The notes beneath the pieces are model-generated. The model saw only the letters and a list, made by a program, of their open reading frames with translations, had not been told where the DNA came from and made no database searches. A stretch of 64,000 bases of DNA. Source: Streptomyces cathayae. Its GTDB lineage: Bacteria; Actinomycetota; Actinomycetes; Streptomycetales; Streptomycetaceae. Shown piece by piece: positions 56,382 to 64,000 of the stretch. The position numbers were made by a program, and so were the translations under genes. The stretch spans positions 682,001-746,000 of the forward strand of contig NZ_CP121682.1 of the NCBI RefSeq assembly GCF_029760955.1, read 5' to 3'. Each line of letters opens with the position of its first letter. The stretch's first letter is position 1.

Positions 56382-57158
56382 ATGGGACTTCTCGACGACA
56401 AGGTCGTCCTCGTCAACGGCGGCAGTCAGGGCGTCGGCGCCGCCGTCGCGCGGGCCGCGGTCCGCGCGGGGGCGGCCGTCGCGGTCACCGGGCGCCGGAC
56501 CGAGCCCGGTGAGGCCCTGGTGGCGGAGTTGGCGGCCGCGGGCGGCGAGGCGATGTTCGTCCGCGCCGACCTGGCGGACGCCGAGCAGGCGAAGGGGTCC
56601 GTCGCCCAGGTGGTGCGGGCCCACGGCCGGGTCGACTGCCTGGTCAACTCGGCGGGGCTGACCGCGCGCGGCACGCTGCTGGACACCACACCGGAGCTGT
56701 TCGACCAGCACATCGCGATCAACCTCAGGGCACCGTTCTTCGCCATGCAGGCCGCCGTGGCGGACATGGTGCGGCGCGAGGCGCCCGGCACAGTCGTCAA
56801 CATCATCACCTCGTCGGCGCACGGCGGGCAGCCGTTCCTGGCGCCCTATGTCGCCGCGAAGGCCGGGCTCATGGGCCTGACGAGGAACGCGGCGCACGCC
56901 CACCGGTGGGACCGGGTCCGGATCAACGGGCTGAACATCGGCTGGACGGCGACCGAGGGCGAGGACGCCACCCAGCGCACCTTCCACGCCGCCGGGGACG
57001 ACTGGCGCGAGCGGGCCGCCGCCCGGCTGCCGATGGGCAGGCTGGGCCGGCCGGACGAGATCGCCGACTTCGTGGTCCTCCTGCTGTCCGACCGCTCCGG
57101 CGTGGTCACCGGCTCCGTGATCGACTGGGACCAGAACGTCCTCGGCGGCCTCGACTGA
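56382..57158 (+). CDS. Short-chain dehydrogenase/reductase, sugar-type
   Basis: 258 residues, ATG at 56382. Cofactor motif NGGSQGVGAAVARAAV; NSAGLTARG; catalytic Ser in NIITSSAHGG and YVAAKAGLMG (Y-x3-K). C-terminus RLGRPDEIADFVVLLLSDRSG. SDRs of this kind often oxidise sugars or their acids with NAD(P). It lies between the dioxygenase and an oxidoreductase, probably in one transcript, and is likely part of the same catabolic route. Confidence 0.85.
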   Translation: MGLLDDKVVLVNGGSQGVGAAVARAAVRAGAAVAVTGRRTEPGEALVAELAAAGGEAMFVRADLADAEQAKGSVAQVVRAHGRVDCLVNSAGLTARGTLLDTTPELFDQHIAINLRAPFFAMQAAVADMVRREAPGTVVNIITSSAHGGQPFLAPYVAAKAGLMGLTRNAAHAHRWDRVRINGLNIGWTATEGEDATQRTFHAAGDDWRERAAARLPMGRLGRPDEIADFVVLLLSDRSGVVTGSVIDWDQNVLGGLD

Positions 57159-57190
57159 CCTCCCCGCTCTGTCGCGGTCCGCTCGTACGC

Positions 57191-57243
57191 ACCCCCGTGT
57201 CCCCGCACCCCCACGTCCCCGCACCCCCGCACCCCCGCACCCA
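57191..57243. repeat. Direct repeats upstream of the oxidoreductase gene
   Basis: The units CCCCGCAC/CCCCCGCAC recur about five times between the SDR stop and the next Shine-Dalgarno (AAGGAG), a C-rich microsatellite in the leader. Confidence 0.5.
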
Positions 57244-57257
57244 AGGAGCACCGCCCC

Positions 57258-58262
57258 ATGCGCATCGGAATCCTCGGCCTCGGCCGTATCGGCGCCTTCC
57301 ACGCCGAGACCCTCTCCGTGCTCGACGCCGTCGAGTCGCTCGTCGTCTCCGACCCGTTCGCGGACGCCGCGAAGGCCGCCGCCGACCGGTTCGACGCCGA
57401 GGTCGCCGACTCCCCCGAGGCCGTGCTCGCGGCCGGGGTGGACGGCGTGGTGGTCGCCGCGGCGACCGACGCCCACCCGGGGCTGATCCTCGCCTGTGTC
57501 GAGGCGGGCGTCCCCGTGTTCTGCGAGAAGCCCGTGGCCGGCACGATGGCCGAGGGCGTACGGGTGCTGAAGGCGGTCGAGGGCCGGGACGTGCCGATCC
57601 AGATCGGCTACAACCGCCGGTTCGACGCCGCCTTCGTCGCCGCGCGGGCCGCCGTGCACAGCGGCGAACTCGGCACGCTGCACACCGTGCGCTCCACCAC
57701 GCTGGACCCGGCGCCGCCGCCGGCCGCGTACATCGCCGCGTCCGGCGGCATCTTCCGCGACTGCTCCGTGCACGACTTCGACATCATCCGCTGGGTGACC
57801 GGCCGGGAGGTGACCGAGGTGTACGCGGTGGGCGGCAACCGGGGTGCCGACTACATCAGGGAGGCGGGCGACGCCGACACCACCGGCGCGCTCCTCACCC
57901 TGGACGACGGCACCATCGCCGTGGTGTCCAACAGCCGCCACAACGCGCGGGGTTACGACGTCCGCATGGAGATCCACGGCTTCCAGGACTCCATCGCGGT
58001 CGGCCTGGAGGACAAGCTGCCGCTGCGGTCGGTGGAGCCGGGCACGACGTTCCCCTCCGGCACCCCGCACGACTTCTTCATGGACCGCTTCACCGCGGCC
58101 TACCGGGCCGAACTGACCGCGTTCACCGAGGTCGTGGCCGGGACCCGCCCCTCTCCGTGCACGATCGAGGACGCGCTGGAGGCAGGCTGGATCGCGGAGG
58201 CGTGCACCCTCTCGCTGCACGAGCACCGCCCCGTCACCCTCGAGGAAGTACGTCGGGCATGA
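57258..58262 (+). CDS. Gfo/Idh/MocA-family oxidoreductase
   Basis: 334 residues, ATG at 57258 after AAGGAG. Rossmann motif GILGLGRIGAFHAETL; CEKPVAGTMAEG with the conserved Lys; catalytic D-x3-H in FRDCSVHDFDIIRW. Close in type to inositol dehydrogenases (334 residues, typical length). It may oxidise myo-inositol or a derivative. Transcribed rightward after the dioxygenase and SDR; convergent with the iolG-type gene at its end, with a hairpin between. One of three related oxidoreductases in this locus. Confidence 0.85.
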   Translation: MRIGILGLGRIGAFHAETLSVLDAVESLVVSDPFADAAKAAADRFDAEVADSPEAVLAAGVDGVVVAAATDAHPGLILACVEAGVPVFCEKPVAGTMAEGVRVLKAVEGRDVPIQIGYNRRFDAAFVAARAAVHSGELGTLHTVRSTTLDPAPPPAAYIAASGGIFRDCSVHDFDIIRWVTGREVTEVYAVGGNRGADYIREAGDADTTGALLTLDDGTIAVVSNSRHNARGYDVRMEIHGFQDSIAVGLEDKLPLRSVEPGTTFPSGTPHDFFMDRFTAAYRAELTAFTEVVAGTRPSPCTIEDALEAGWIAEACTLSLHEHRPVTLEEVRRA

Positions 58263-58266
58263 GCGC

Positions 58267-58295
58267 GGGGGCCGTCCTTCCGAAGGACGGCCCCC
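58267..58295. terminator. Terminator between convergent oxidoreductase genes
   Basis: GGGGGCCGTCCTTC / GAAGGACGGCCCCC, 14 perfect pairs around one base. It ends both converging units. Confidence 0.8.
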
Positions 58296-58314
58296 ACTCA
58301 CGCGTCACGTCGTC

Positions 58315-59334
58315 TCACCGGTACAGCGGGGGCTTCTCCGCCAGTTCGACCGCGACCCGGCCGCCTTCCTCCAGGGACCGGACGCCGGCCTCGCAGACGG
58401 CGGCCGCCGCGTAGCCGTCCCAGGTGCTGGGGCCGGTGACCTCGCCCCGGCGGGTGGTGTCCACCCAGGCCTGGACCTCGTCGTCGTAGGCCTGGGCGAA
58501 GCGTTCGGCCCAGTCCTGGGCGATGGTGCCGCCCCAGCGGCCGGCCATGTGGGTGACCAGGTCGTGGCCGTCGCCGATGCGGGCGGTGCCGCGTTCGCAG
58601 ACCGCCTCGGCCTGGACCTGGTAGCCGAAACCGCAGTTGACGAAGATCTCGACGTCACTGAGCGCGCCGCCGTCGGTCTCCAGGACGACGAACTGCGGGT
58701 CGCGCAGTCCGTCCGGGGCACCGGCGGAGGGGGTGGGGCGCAGGACCGTGACCGCGGTGATCTCGTGGCCCAGCAGCCAGCGGGTGGCGTCCACTTCGTG
58801 CGCCACGGAGTCGCTGATCAGCATGGAGCTGGTGAAGAACGGCGGGCTGGCCACGTTGCGGTGCCGGTTGTGCAGCATCAGGGGGCGGCCCAGCTGCCCG
58901 CTCTCCAACAGGGCTTTGAGGCGGACGTACTCGGCGTCGTAGCGGCGCATGAAGCCGACCTGGACGCGGCGGTGGCCGAGTGCCTGTTCGGCTTCCACGA
59001 CCCGCAGCGCGGAGGCCGCGTCGGGGGTGAGGGGTTTCTCGCACAGTACGGGCAGGTCGTGCTCGAACGCGGTGAGCAGGGCCGCCTCGTGGGCCGGCCC
59101 CGGGGAGGCGATGAGGACGGCGTCGACGTCGGCCGCCGCCATCGCGGCGGCCGGGTCGGTGTGAGCGGTGCAGCCGTCGACGCCGGCGGCCACCGTCTCG
59201 GCCCGTTCCGCGTCGAGGTCGACGACGGCGGTGACCCGCGCGCCGCTGATGACCCGGTCGATCCGGCGCACATGGTCCGCGCCCATGCGGCCCGTGCCGA
59301 TGACGGCGATTCCCAGGGGTTCCTGCCGGTTCAT
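58315..59334 (-). CDS. iolG: Inositol 2-dehydrogenase-type oxidoreductase (IolG-like)
   Basis: 339 residues, ATG at 59334. Rossmann motif [56 protein letters not shown]; catalytic D-x3-H in [19 protein letters not shown]. These fit actinobacterial IolG, which oxidises myo-inositol to 2-keto-myo-inositol with NAD. It is the last gene of the leftward transporter operon. Sequence alone cannot exclude scyllo-inositol or another cyclitol. Confidence 0.8.
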   Translation of the reverse strand: MNRQEPLGIAVIGTGRMGADHVRRIDRVISGARVTAVVDLDAERAETVAAGVDGCTAHTDPAAAMAAADVDAVLIASPGPAHEAALLTAFEHDLPVLCEKPLTPDAASALRVVEAEQALGHRRVQVGFMRRYDAEYVRLKALLESGQLGRPLMLHNRHRNVASPPFFTSSMLISDSVAHEVDATRWLLGHEITAVTVLRPTPSAGAPDGLRDPQFVVLETDGGALSDVEIFVNCGFGYQVQAEAVCERGTARIGDGHDLVTHMAGRWGGTIAQDWAERFAQAYDDEVQAWVDTTRRGEVTGPSTWDGYAAAAVCEAGVRSLEEGGRVAVELAEKPPLYR

Positions 59335-59390
59335 GTCGTCGTCTCCCCTTTCCGGGCGGTCGGGTTTCCGGGTGGCCGGGCTCCTGGCCG

Positions 59391-60293
59391 TCAGGCGCCG
59401 CAGGAGCGGAGGAACGTGCGGGTGCGGACCGCGATCGGCAGCGGCTTGTCCGGTTCGCAGGGGTACATGTCCTGCTCGACGATCGCGAACAGGTCCACGC
59501 CCAGCTTCTGGGCGGCCGTGAGGACCGGGCCCAGCTCCGGTACACCGGTGGGCGGTTCGCACATCACGCCGCGCTGCACGGCGGGGCCGAACGGGATCTC
59601 GTTCTCGACCACGTCGGCGAGGATCTCCGGGTCGACCTGCTTGAGGTGCAGATAGCCGATGCGTTCGCCGTAGGTCTCGATCAGCTTGACGCTGTCGCCG
59701 CCGCAGTAGGCGTAGTGGCCGGTGTCGAGGCAGAGGTTGACCAGGGAGGAGTCGGTGGAGTCGAGGAAGCGCTCGACGTGTTCCTCGGTGTCGATGTGGG
59801 TGTCGGCGTGCGGGTGGACGACGATGTCGAGACCGTAGGTGTCCCGCACCTGGCGGGCGAGGCGTTCCATGCCCCGGGTGAGGTGGCCCCACTGCTCGGT
59901 GGTGAGCTCCGGGGCCTCCAGGATCTCGGCGGTCTTGTCGTCGCGCCAGAAGGACGGGATGACGACGAGGTGCTCGGCGCCCATGGCCTGGGTGAGGGAG
60001 GCGACCCGGCCGACCTGCTCCCAGGTGGACTCCCACTCGGAGGGGCCGCGGTGCAGTCCGCAGAAGATGGTGCCGGCGGAGACCTTGAGGTCCCGCTTCT
60101 TCACCTCGTCGGCCAGGCGGGCGGGGTCGGTCGGGAGGTAGCCGTAGGGGCCGAGTTCGATCCAGGAGTAGCCGGCCTCGGCGACCTCGTCGAGGAAGCG
60201 CTGCCAGGGCACCTGCTGCGGGTCGTCGGGGAACCAGACGCCCCAGGAGTCGGGGGCGGAGCCCACCCGGATGCGGTCGAGCGCGACTGCCAT
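59391..60293 (-). CDS. Sugar-phosphate isomerase/epimerase, IolE/IolI-like
   Basis: 300 residues, ATG at 60293, one base after the ATPase gene stop. The TIM-barrel AP-endonuclease-2 family is clear: [56 protein letters not shown] and [10 protein letters not shown], with the metal-binding Glu/Asp/His residues. In inositol loci such enzymes are inosose isomerases or dehydratases. Context with IolG and an iolC remnant supports that role. Confidence 0.8.
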   Translation of the reverse strand: MAVALDRIRVGSAPDSWGVWFPDDPQQVPWQRFLDEVAEAGYSWIELGPYGYLPTDPARLADEVKKRDLKVSAGTIFCGLHRGPSEWESTWEQVGRVASLTQAMGAEHLVVIPSFWRDDKTAEILEAPELTTEQWGHLTRGMERLARQVRDTYGLDIVVHPHADTHIDTEEHVERFLDSTDSSLVNLCLDTGHYAYCGGDSVKLIETYGERIGYLHLKQVDPEILADVVENEIPFGPAVQRGVMCEPPTGVPELGPVLTAAQKLGVDLFAIVEQDMYPCEPDKPLPIAVRTRTFLRSCGA

Positions 60294-60294
60294 G

Positions 60295-61206
60295 TCAGGT
60301 CTTTCCTTCCGGGGATGCCGCTGCGGGGGTCTGGAGGTCCTCCGCCTCGGGGAGCTCCTCCACGTCGACGCCGCGCACCTGCGCCAGCTCGTGCTTGAGG
60401 GCGGCGAGTTCGGTGCCGCCGGCCATGTGGTGGGTGAGTTCCTCGAGGGTGACCTCGCTGCGGGCGGCGGAGAGTTCCAGGGTGCCCAGGCGCAGGACGC
60501 TGAAGTGGTCGCCGACCATGTAGGCGTGGTGCGGGTTGTGGGTGATGAAGATGACGCCGAGGCCGCGGTCGCGGGCGGCGGCGATGTACTTCAGCACCAC
60601 ACCGGACTGTTTGACGCCGAGCGCGGCGGTGGGCTCGTCGAGGATGAGGACGCGGGCGCCGAAGTAGACGGCACGGGCGATGGCCACGCACTGGCGCTGG
60701 CCGCCGGAGAGGGTGCCGATGGGCTGCTCCAGGTCGTCCAGGACGATGCCCATGTTGCGCAGTTCCTCGTCCGCGGTCCTCTTCATCCGGTCGATGTCGA
60801 GGCGGCGCAGGGGCCAGGGGCCCTTGGTCATCTCGGAGCCGAGGAAGAAGTTGCGCCACACCGGCATCAGCGGGACGACGGCGAGGTCCTGGTAGACGGT
60901 GGCGATGCCCTGGTCGAGGGCCTCGCGCGGGGTGGAGAAGCGTACCGGGGTGCCGTCGACGAGGAACTCGCCCTCGGTGTGCCGGTGCAGTCCGGAGATG
61001 ATCTTGATGAGGGTGGACTTGCCGGCGCCGTTGTCCCCGAGGACACAGGTCACCTTGCCGGGGCGGACGTTCAGGTCGACACCGTGCAGGGCGCGGATGT
61101 TGCCGTAGGACTTGCCGGCGCCGCGGAGTTCGACCAGGGGGCGCTCCCCGTCCGGGGCGGTGTCCTGGGGGGTGGCACCGTGGGTGCCGGTCGTGTCGTC
61201 GGTCAT
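60295..61206 (-). CDS. Sugar ABC transporter ATP-binding protein (single-domain)
   Basis: 303 residues, ATG at 61206 with GGAGGTGA upstream. One ATPase domain: [18 protein letters not shown] (Walker A), [17 protein letters not shown] (signature), [12 protein letters not shown] (Walker B). RbsA-type proteins usually have two domains (about 500 residues), so this is the short FrcA-like form. It energises the permease. Co-transcribed with permease (overlap) and isomerase (one-base gap). Confidence 0.9.
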   Translation of the reverse strand: MTDDTTGTHGATPQDTAPDGERPLVELRGAGKSYGNIRALHGVDLNVRPGKVTCVLGDNGAGKSTLIKIISGLHRHTEGEFLVDGTPVRFSTPREALDQGIATVYQDLAVVPLMPVWRNFFLGSEMTKGPWPLRRLDIDRMKRTADEELRNMGIVLDDLEQPIGTLSGGQRQCVAIARAVYFGARVLILDEPTAALGVKQSGVVLKYIAAARDRGLGVIFITHNPHHAYMVGDHFSVLRLGTLELSAARSEVTLEELTHHMAGGTELAALKHELAQVRGVDVEELPEAEDLQTPAAASPEGKT

Positions 61207-61211
61207 CGCTG

Positions 61212-62291
61212 TCACCTCCGGGTCGCCGTGCGCTGGACCCACAGATTGATGAGGACGGCGCCGAGGAGCATGACGCCGAGGAATGCCTTGAACCAGTCGG
61301 GGTTCCAGCCGGCGTAGACGATCCCCTGCTGCACCATGCCGAACATGAAGGCGCCGAAGACCGGGCCGATCGCGGAGCCGTAGCCGCCGGTCATCAGGCA
61401 GCCGCCGATCACCGCGGCGGCGATGTAGATGAGCTCCTGGCCCACGCCCTCGCCGGACTGCACGGTGTTGAAGGAGAACAGCTGGTGCATGCCGACGAAC
61501 CAGGCGCCGAAGCCGACCAGCATGTACAGGGAGATCTTGGTGAGGTTCACCGGCACGCCGACGGCGCGGGCGCTCTCCTTGTTGCCGCCGACCGCGAAGA
61601 TCCAGTTGCCGTACTTGGTGCGGAGCAGCACCCAGGCGGCGAGGGCGGCGAAGACCAGCCACCACACGATGGTGATCTTCACCTGGACACCGCCCAGCTC
61701 GAAGCTGGAGGCGAAGAGGGCCTGGGCCTGGGCGAAGCCGTCCATGTCGCTGATGTCGTCGGTCGCGACGTTCCCGGTGACCGTCTTGGTCACGGCCAGG
61801 TTGATGCCCTGGAGGATCAGGAAGGTGCCGAGGGTGACCAGGAAGCTGGGCAGGCCCGTCTTCATCAGGAACCAGCCGTTGAACATGCCGACGGCGAGGG
61901 ACACCGCGAGGGCGGCGATGACGCCCACCCATACGTTCATGGACAGCTGGTAGGCGAGCATGCTCGCGGTGAGCGCCGAGGTGACCACGGCGACGCCCGC
62001 CGAGAGGTCGACCTCGCCGCCGATCATCAGCAGCGCCACCGGCAGGGCCATGATGCCGATGGTCGAGGACTGGTACAGGATGTTCGCCATCGAGCTGCTG
62101 TCCCGCATCGGCGGGGCGGCGATCAGGAAGAACACCAGAACGACCACGACGCCGAGGAAGACGCCGACCTCGGGCCTGGCCAGCAGTCTGCGGGCCGGTG
62201 TGCGCCGCGCGGTGCGGCCGTCGGTCTCCTTCGGGCCGGGGGCCGGCGGTGGGGTCACCGCCGGCTCAGCCTGTCGGGTCATGCTGATCAC
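61212..62291 (-). CDS. Sugar ABC transporter permease (RbsC-type)
   Basis: 359 residues from the GTG at 62291, which overlaps the binding-protein stop (GTGA); an ATG at 62282 is an alternative. About ten helices. Family motif [20 protein letters not shown] and [19 protein letters not shown] and [20 protein letters not shown]. It imports a pentose, hexose or cyclitol from outside with the binding protein. Ends five bases before the ATPase gene. Confidence 0.9.
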   Translation of the reverse strand: MISMTRQAEPAVTPPPAPGPKETDGRTARRTPARRLLARPEVGVFLGVVVVLVFFLIAAPPMRDSSSMANILYQSSTIGIMALPVALLMIGGEVDLSAGVAVVTSALTASMLAYQLSMNVWVGVIAALAVSLAVGMFNGWFLMKTGLPSFLVTLGTFLILQGINLAVTKTVTGNVATDDISDMDGFAQAQALFASSFELGGVQVKITIVWWLVFAALAAWVLLRTKYGNWIFAVGGNKESARAVGVPVNLTKISLYMLVGFGAWFVGMHQLFSFNTVQSGEGVGQELIYIAAAVIGGCLMTGGYGSAIGPVFGAFMFGMVQQGIVYAGWNPDWFKAFLGVMLLGAVLINLWVQRTATRR

Positions 62292-63307
62292 CGAGTGCCC
62301 TTCGCGGCGTACTCGGAGACCGCGTCGACGTTGGACTTGTCGACGAACGCCGGGCCGGTCAGCACCGGCTGCTCACCGCCGCCGCTGTAGTTGCCGTTGT
62401 TCTCGTAGAGCCACAGGCCGTCGATGGCGAGGTAGCCCTGGAGGTAGGGCTGCTGGTCCACGGCGAACTCGATGTCGCCGGCCTGGATCGCCTTGGTCAG
62501 GTCCTTGTTGAGGTCGAAGGTGGCGACCTTCGCCTTGCTGCCGGCGTCGCCCACCGACTGCACCGCGGTCGGCGCGAACGGGGCGCCGAGGGTGGCGACG
62601 TAGTCGATGGCGGAGTCCTGCTTGAGCTTGGCGGTGATCGTCGACTTCACCGACGGCATGTCGACGCCGTTGACGTTGAGGATCTGGGTCTTGCCCTCGA
62701 AGGTCTTCTTCAGGCCGTCGCAGCGCTGGGTCAGGCCGACGTTGCCCTGCTCGTGGATGACGCAGACGGTGTTCTTCGCACCCACCTCGTTCAGCTTCTT
62801 GCCGAAGGCCTCACCCGCGACGGACTCGTCCTGGCCGAAGAACTCGAGCAGGCCGAGGTCCTTCCAGTCGCTCAGACCGGAGTTGATGCCGACGACGGGT
62901 ATGCCGGCCTTCGTCGCCTTGCCGATGACGCTCTTGAGCGCGTCCGGCTTGGCGAGGGTGATGGCGATGCCGTCGACCTTCTGGTCGATCGCGTTCTGCA
63001 CCAGGTTGGCCTGGTTGCCCGCGTTCGGGTCGGCGGAGTAGATGAGCTTGACGTTGTCCTTGGCGGCGGCGGCCTCGGCGCCCTTGCGGACGATGTCCCA
63101 GAAGGTGTCACCGGGTGCCTGGTGCGTGACGAGGGCCACCGTCATGCGGGGCGTGCTCGCCTTGCCCGTCGAGGAGGCGTCCGCGCCGTCCTCGGACTTC
63201 TTGCCACCGGAACCGCTGGAGCAGCCGGCAAGGGTCAGGGCGGCCGCCGCGGCCACCGCGACGAACGGCACGATCCTGCGGGGGCGGTGGTGAGAAGAGC
63301 GGTCCAT
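62288..63307 (-). CDS. Sugar ABC transporter substrate-binding lipoprotein
   Basis: 339 residues from the ATG at 63307 (GAGGTG about nine bases upstream); a GTG four codons earlier is the alternative. Basic start and lipobox LTLAGC make it a lipoprotein. The binding domain is CUT2-type (RbsB-like): ALVTHQAPGDTFWDIVRKGA, LIYSADPNAGNQANLVQNAI, GVDMPSVKSTI. It captures a sugar or inositol outside the cell. It is the first gene of the leftward operon and has a promoter with TTGACA and a candidate operator. Confidence 0.92.
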   Translation of the reverse strand: MDRSSHHRPRRIVPFVAVAAAAALTLAGCSSGSGGKKSEDGADASSTGKASTPRMTVALVTHQAPGDTFWDIVRKGAEAAAAKDNVKLIYSADPNAGNQANLVQNAIDQKVDGIAITLAKPDALKSVIGKATKAGIPVVGINSGLSDWKDLGLLEFFGQDESVAGEAFGKKLNEVGAKNTVCVIHEQGNVGLTQRCDGLKKTFEGKTQILNVNGVDMPSVKSTITAKLKQDSAIDYVATLGAPFAPTAVQSVGDAGSKAKVATFDLNKDLTKAIQAGDIEFAVDQQPYLQGYLAIDGLWLYENNGNYSGGGEQPVLTGPAFVDKSNVDAVSEYAAKGTR

Positions 63308-63418
63308 CTTAGCCTGCACCTCACTGTGCTACGCGGAAAAAGGGCGGGTTCCGAGGATCCTCCCCGGAGCCTCGGACGTCCGGTCTGTCGTGCGAAACGG
63401 CTGTCGTGCTGGGACGGG

Positions 63419-63464
63419 ATCAAATCCCTTGCCGAGCACTCTGTCAATACTTTGTTAAGACATC
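63419..63464 (-). promoter_or_regulatory. Leftward promoter and operator 3 of the transporter operon
   Basis: On the minus strand TTGACA (63447-63442), 17-base spacer, TTTGAT (63424-63419). Just upstream, TTTGTTAAGACATC (plus 63451-63464) is the third TTTGTNNNGACA site. Confidence 0.5.
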
Positions 63465-63486
63465 CTTTCACCAGCTAGTCCGAATG

Positions 63487-63529
63487 TAAGTACAAACTAT
63501 TGACAGCGTCGCCCTCCGCGACCTACACC
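63487..63529 (+). promoter_or_regulatory. Rightward promoter and operator 4 toward the iolC remnant
   Basis: TTGACA (63500-63505), 18-base spacer, TACACC (63524-63529). TGTAAGTACAAACT (63486-63499; complement TTTGTACTTACA) overlaps its 5' side and is the fourth related site, with one T for G. The rest of the 313-base gap contains no gene. Confidence 0.5.
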
Positions 63530-63620
63530 TGAGAGGCGGCAGGTCCCTGGCTTTCCACGTCCCCACCGTCGCAGGGCGCCAGGGGACCCGCATCCCCAGC
63601 AGTTCGAGGAGCTTCGCTCG

Positions 63621-63818
63621 ATGACCGACTCAGACGCACCACAGTATTTCGACCTGATCACCTTGGGTCGCATCGGGGTCGACCTTTACCCGTTGGAGAC
63701 CGGAGTTCCGCCGGCGAAGGGCGAAACATTCGGAAAGTTCCCCGGTGGTTCGGCCGCGGGCGTCGCGGTGGCCGCCGCCGTGCCACCGGGCGACGCGCGC
63801 CTGCCGAACCAGCCCTGA
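63621..63818 (+). pseudogene. iolC: Remnant of iolC (5-dehydro-2-deoxygluconokinase), 65 codons
   Basis: ATG at 63621 after GGAG. The first 50 residues match the start of IolC: YFDLITLGRIGVDLYPLE, TGVPPAKGETFGKFPGGSA. The PfkB-family GGSA motif is present, but its following Asn is lost, and the frame ends after VPPGDARLPNQP. IolC is normally about 320 residues, so some 250 codons, including the ATP and catalytic motifs, are gone. It looks like an internal deletion that keeps an open frame. It cannot be an active kinase. The deletion may be complemented elsewhere in the genome. Confidence 0.7.
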
Positions 63819-63831
63819 ACGGAGTCCTCTC

Positions 63832-64000
63832 GTGAACCTCAGCATCTGTGACCTCACCGCGGTCCGGGCCCGGCATCCCGAGGCCGTCGCCGAGGCGGCG
63901 GCCCGCCGGGCGCGCCGCCCGCTGATCGGCGACAACGGGCGGCTGATGATCGTGGCCGCCGACCATCCCGCACGGGGCGCGCTCGGCATCGGCGACCGGC
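63832..64000 (+). CDS. Cgl0159-type (beta/alpha)8 aldolase-like protein (partial)
   Basis: GTG at 63832, 13 bases after the iolC remnant stop. Visible residues: MNLSICDLTAVRARHPEAVA, then RPLIGDNGRLMIVAADHPAR. This resembles the second-step aldolase-like proteins of actinobacterial inositol gene clusters. It runs off the right edge after 56 residues. Its position after iolC fits the inositol pathway; the reaction is not proven. Confidence 0.6.
   Translation, partial: MNLSICDLTAVRARHPEAVAEAAARRARRPLIGDNGRLMIVAADHPARGALGIGDR

Overview
The window is high-GC chromosomal DNA (about 72% G+C by eye) from an actinomycete, almost certainly a Streptomyces. Third codon positions are nearly always G or C and GTG/TTG starts are common. 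The monomeric NADP isocitrate dehydrogenase, the fused SecDF, the O-acetylhomoserine pathway genes metY-metX and the actinobacterial-type hydrogenase operon all fit that genus. I see no phage, insertion sequence, integrase or CRISPR array; the one RNA gene is tRNA-Pro(GGG).

Layout. (1) 1-5.5 kb: single genes, namely a ferric-reductase-like membrane protein cut by the left edge, a methyltransferase, an unknown protein, a DUF2231/Rieske protein, a nitroreductase and a YihY/BrkB membrane protein. (2) 5.6-12.6 kb: a probable envelope and photo-oxidative-damage group with an MGDG-synthase-like glycosyltransferase, a divergent short-chain dehydrogenase, an EamA-like membrane protein, a polysaccharide deacetylase, an SDR/DUF2867-type protein and a DNA photolyase. 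A 12-bp inverted repeat lies in the divergent promoter. (3) 12.7-27.7 kb: a 15-gene leftward operon for an oxygen-tolerant actinobacterial (group 1h, formerly group 5) [NiFe] hydrogenase: hoxX, hhyS, hhyL, a NifU-like protein, three proteins of unknown function, a maturation protease, a tiny membrane protein and hypA-B-F-C-D-E. Most junctions overlap by 4 bp.

(4) 27.9-36.8 kb: a disordered small protein, a DUF2236 (MpaB-type) protein, a TetR/multidrug MFS pair, flotillin with an NfeD-like partner, then an Rv1733c-like membrane protein, an MreB/Hsp70-fold ATPase and two TraR/DksA zinc proteins. (5) 37.2-48.5 kb: a NarL-type two-component system, secDF, a MerR-type-promoter ABC exporter, an LPG-synthase-like membrane protein, an MscS channel and icd. 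(6) 48.6-51.8 kb: metY-metX with a structured leader, then tRNA-Pro. (7) 52-64 kb: an inositol or related cyclitol/sugar catabolism locus with two MocA/Gfo oxidoreductases, a LacI regulator, a PhyH-type dioxygenase, an SDR, IolG, a sugar isomerase, an RbsABC-type transporter, a 65-codon remnant of iolC and the start of an aldolase-like gene. Four related sites of the form TTTGTNNN(G/T)ACA lie at its promoters.

How the parts work together. In the hydrogenase operon, HypE/HypF make the cyanide ligands, HoxX is expected to make the CO ligand aerobically, HypC/HypD assemble Fe(CN)2CO, HypA/HypB add nickel and the protease trims the large subunit. The conserved unknown genes are the best candidates for an undescribed maturation or electron-transfer module. 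In the last region, imported cyclitol would be oxidised and isomerised by the oxidoreductases and the isomerase under one shared regulator. The kinase step is broken in this window.
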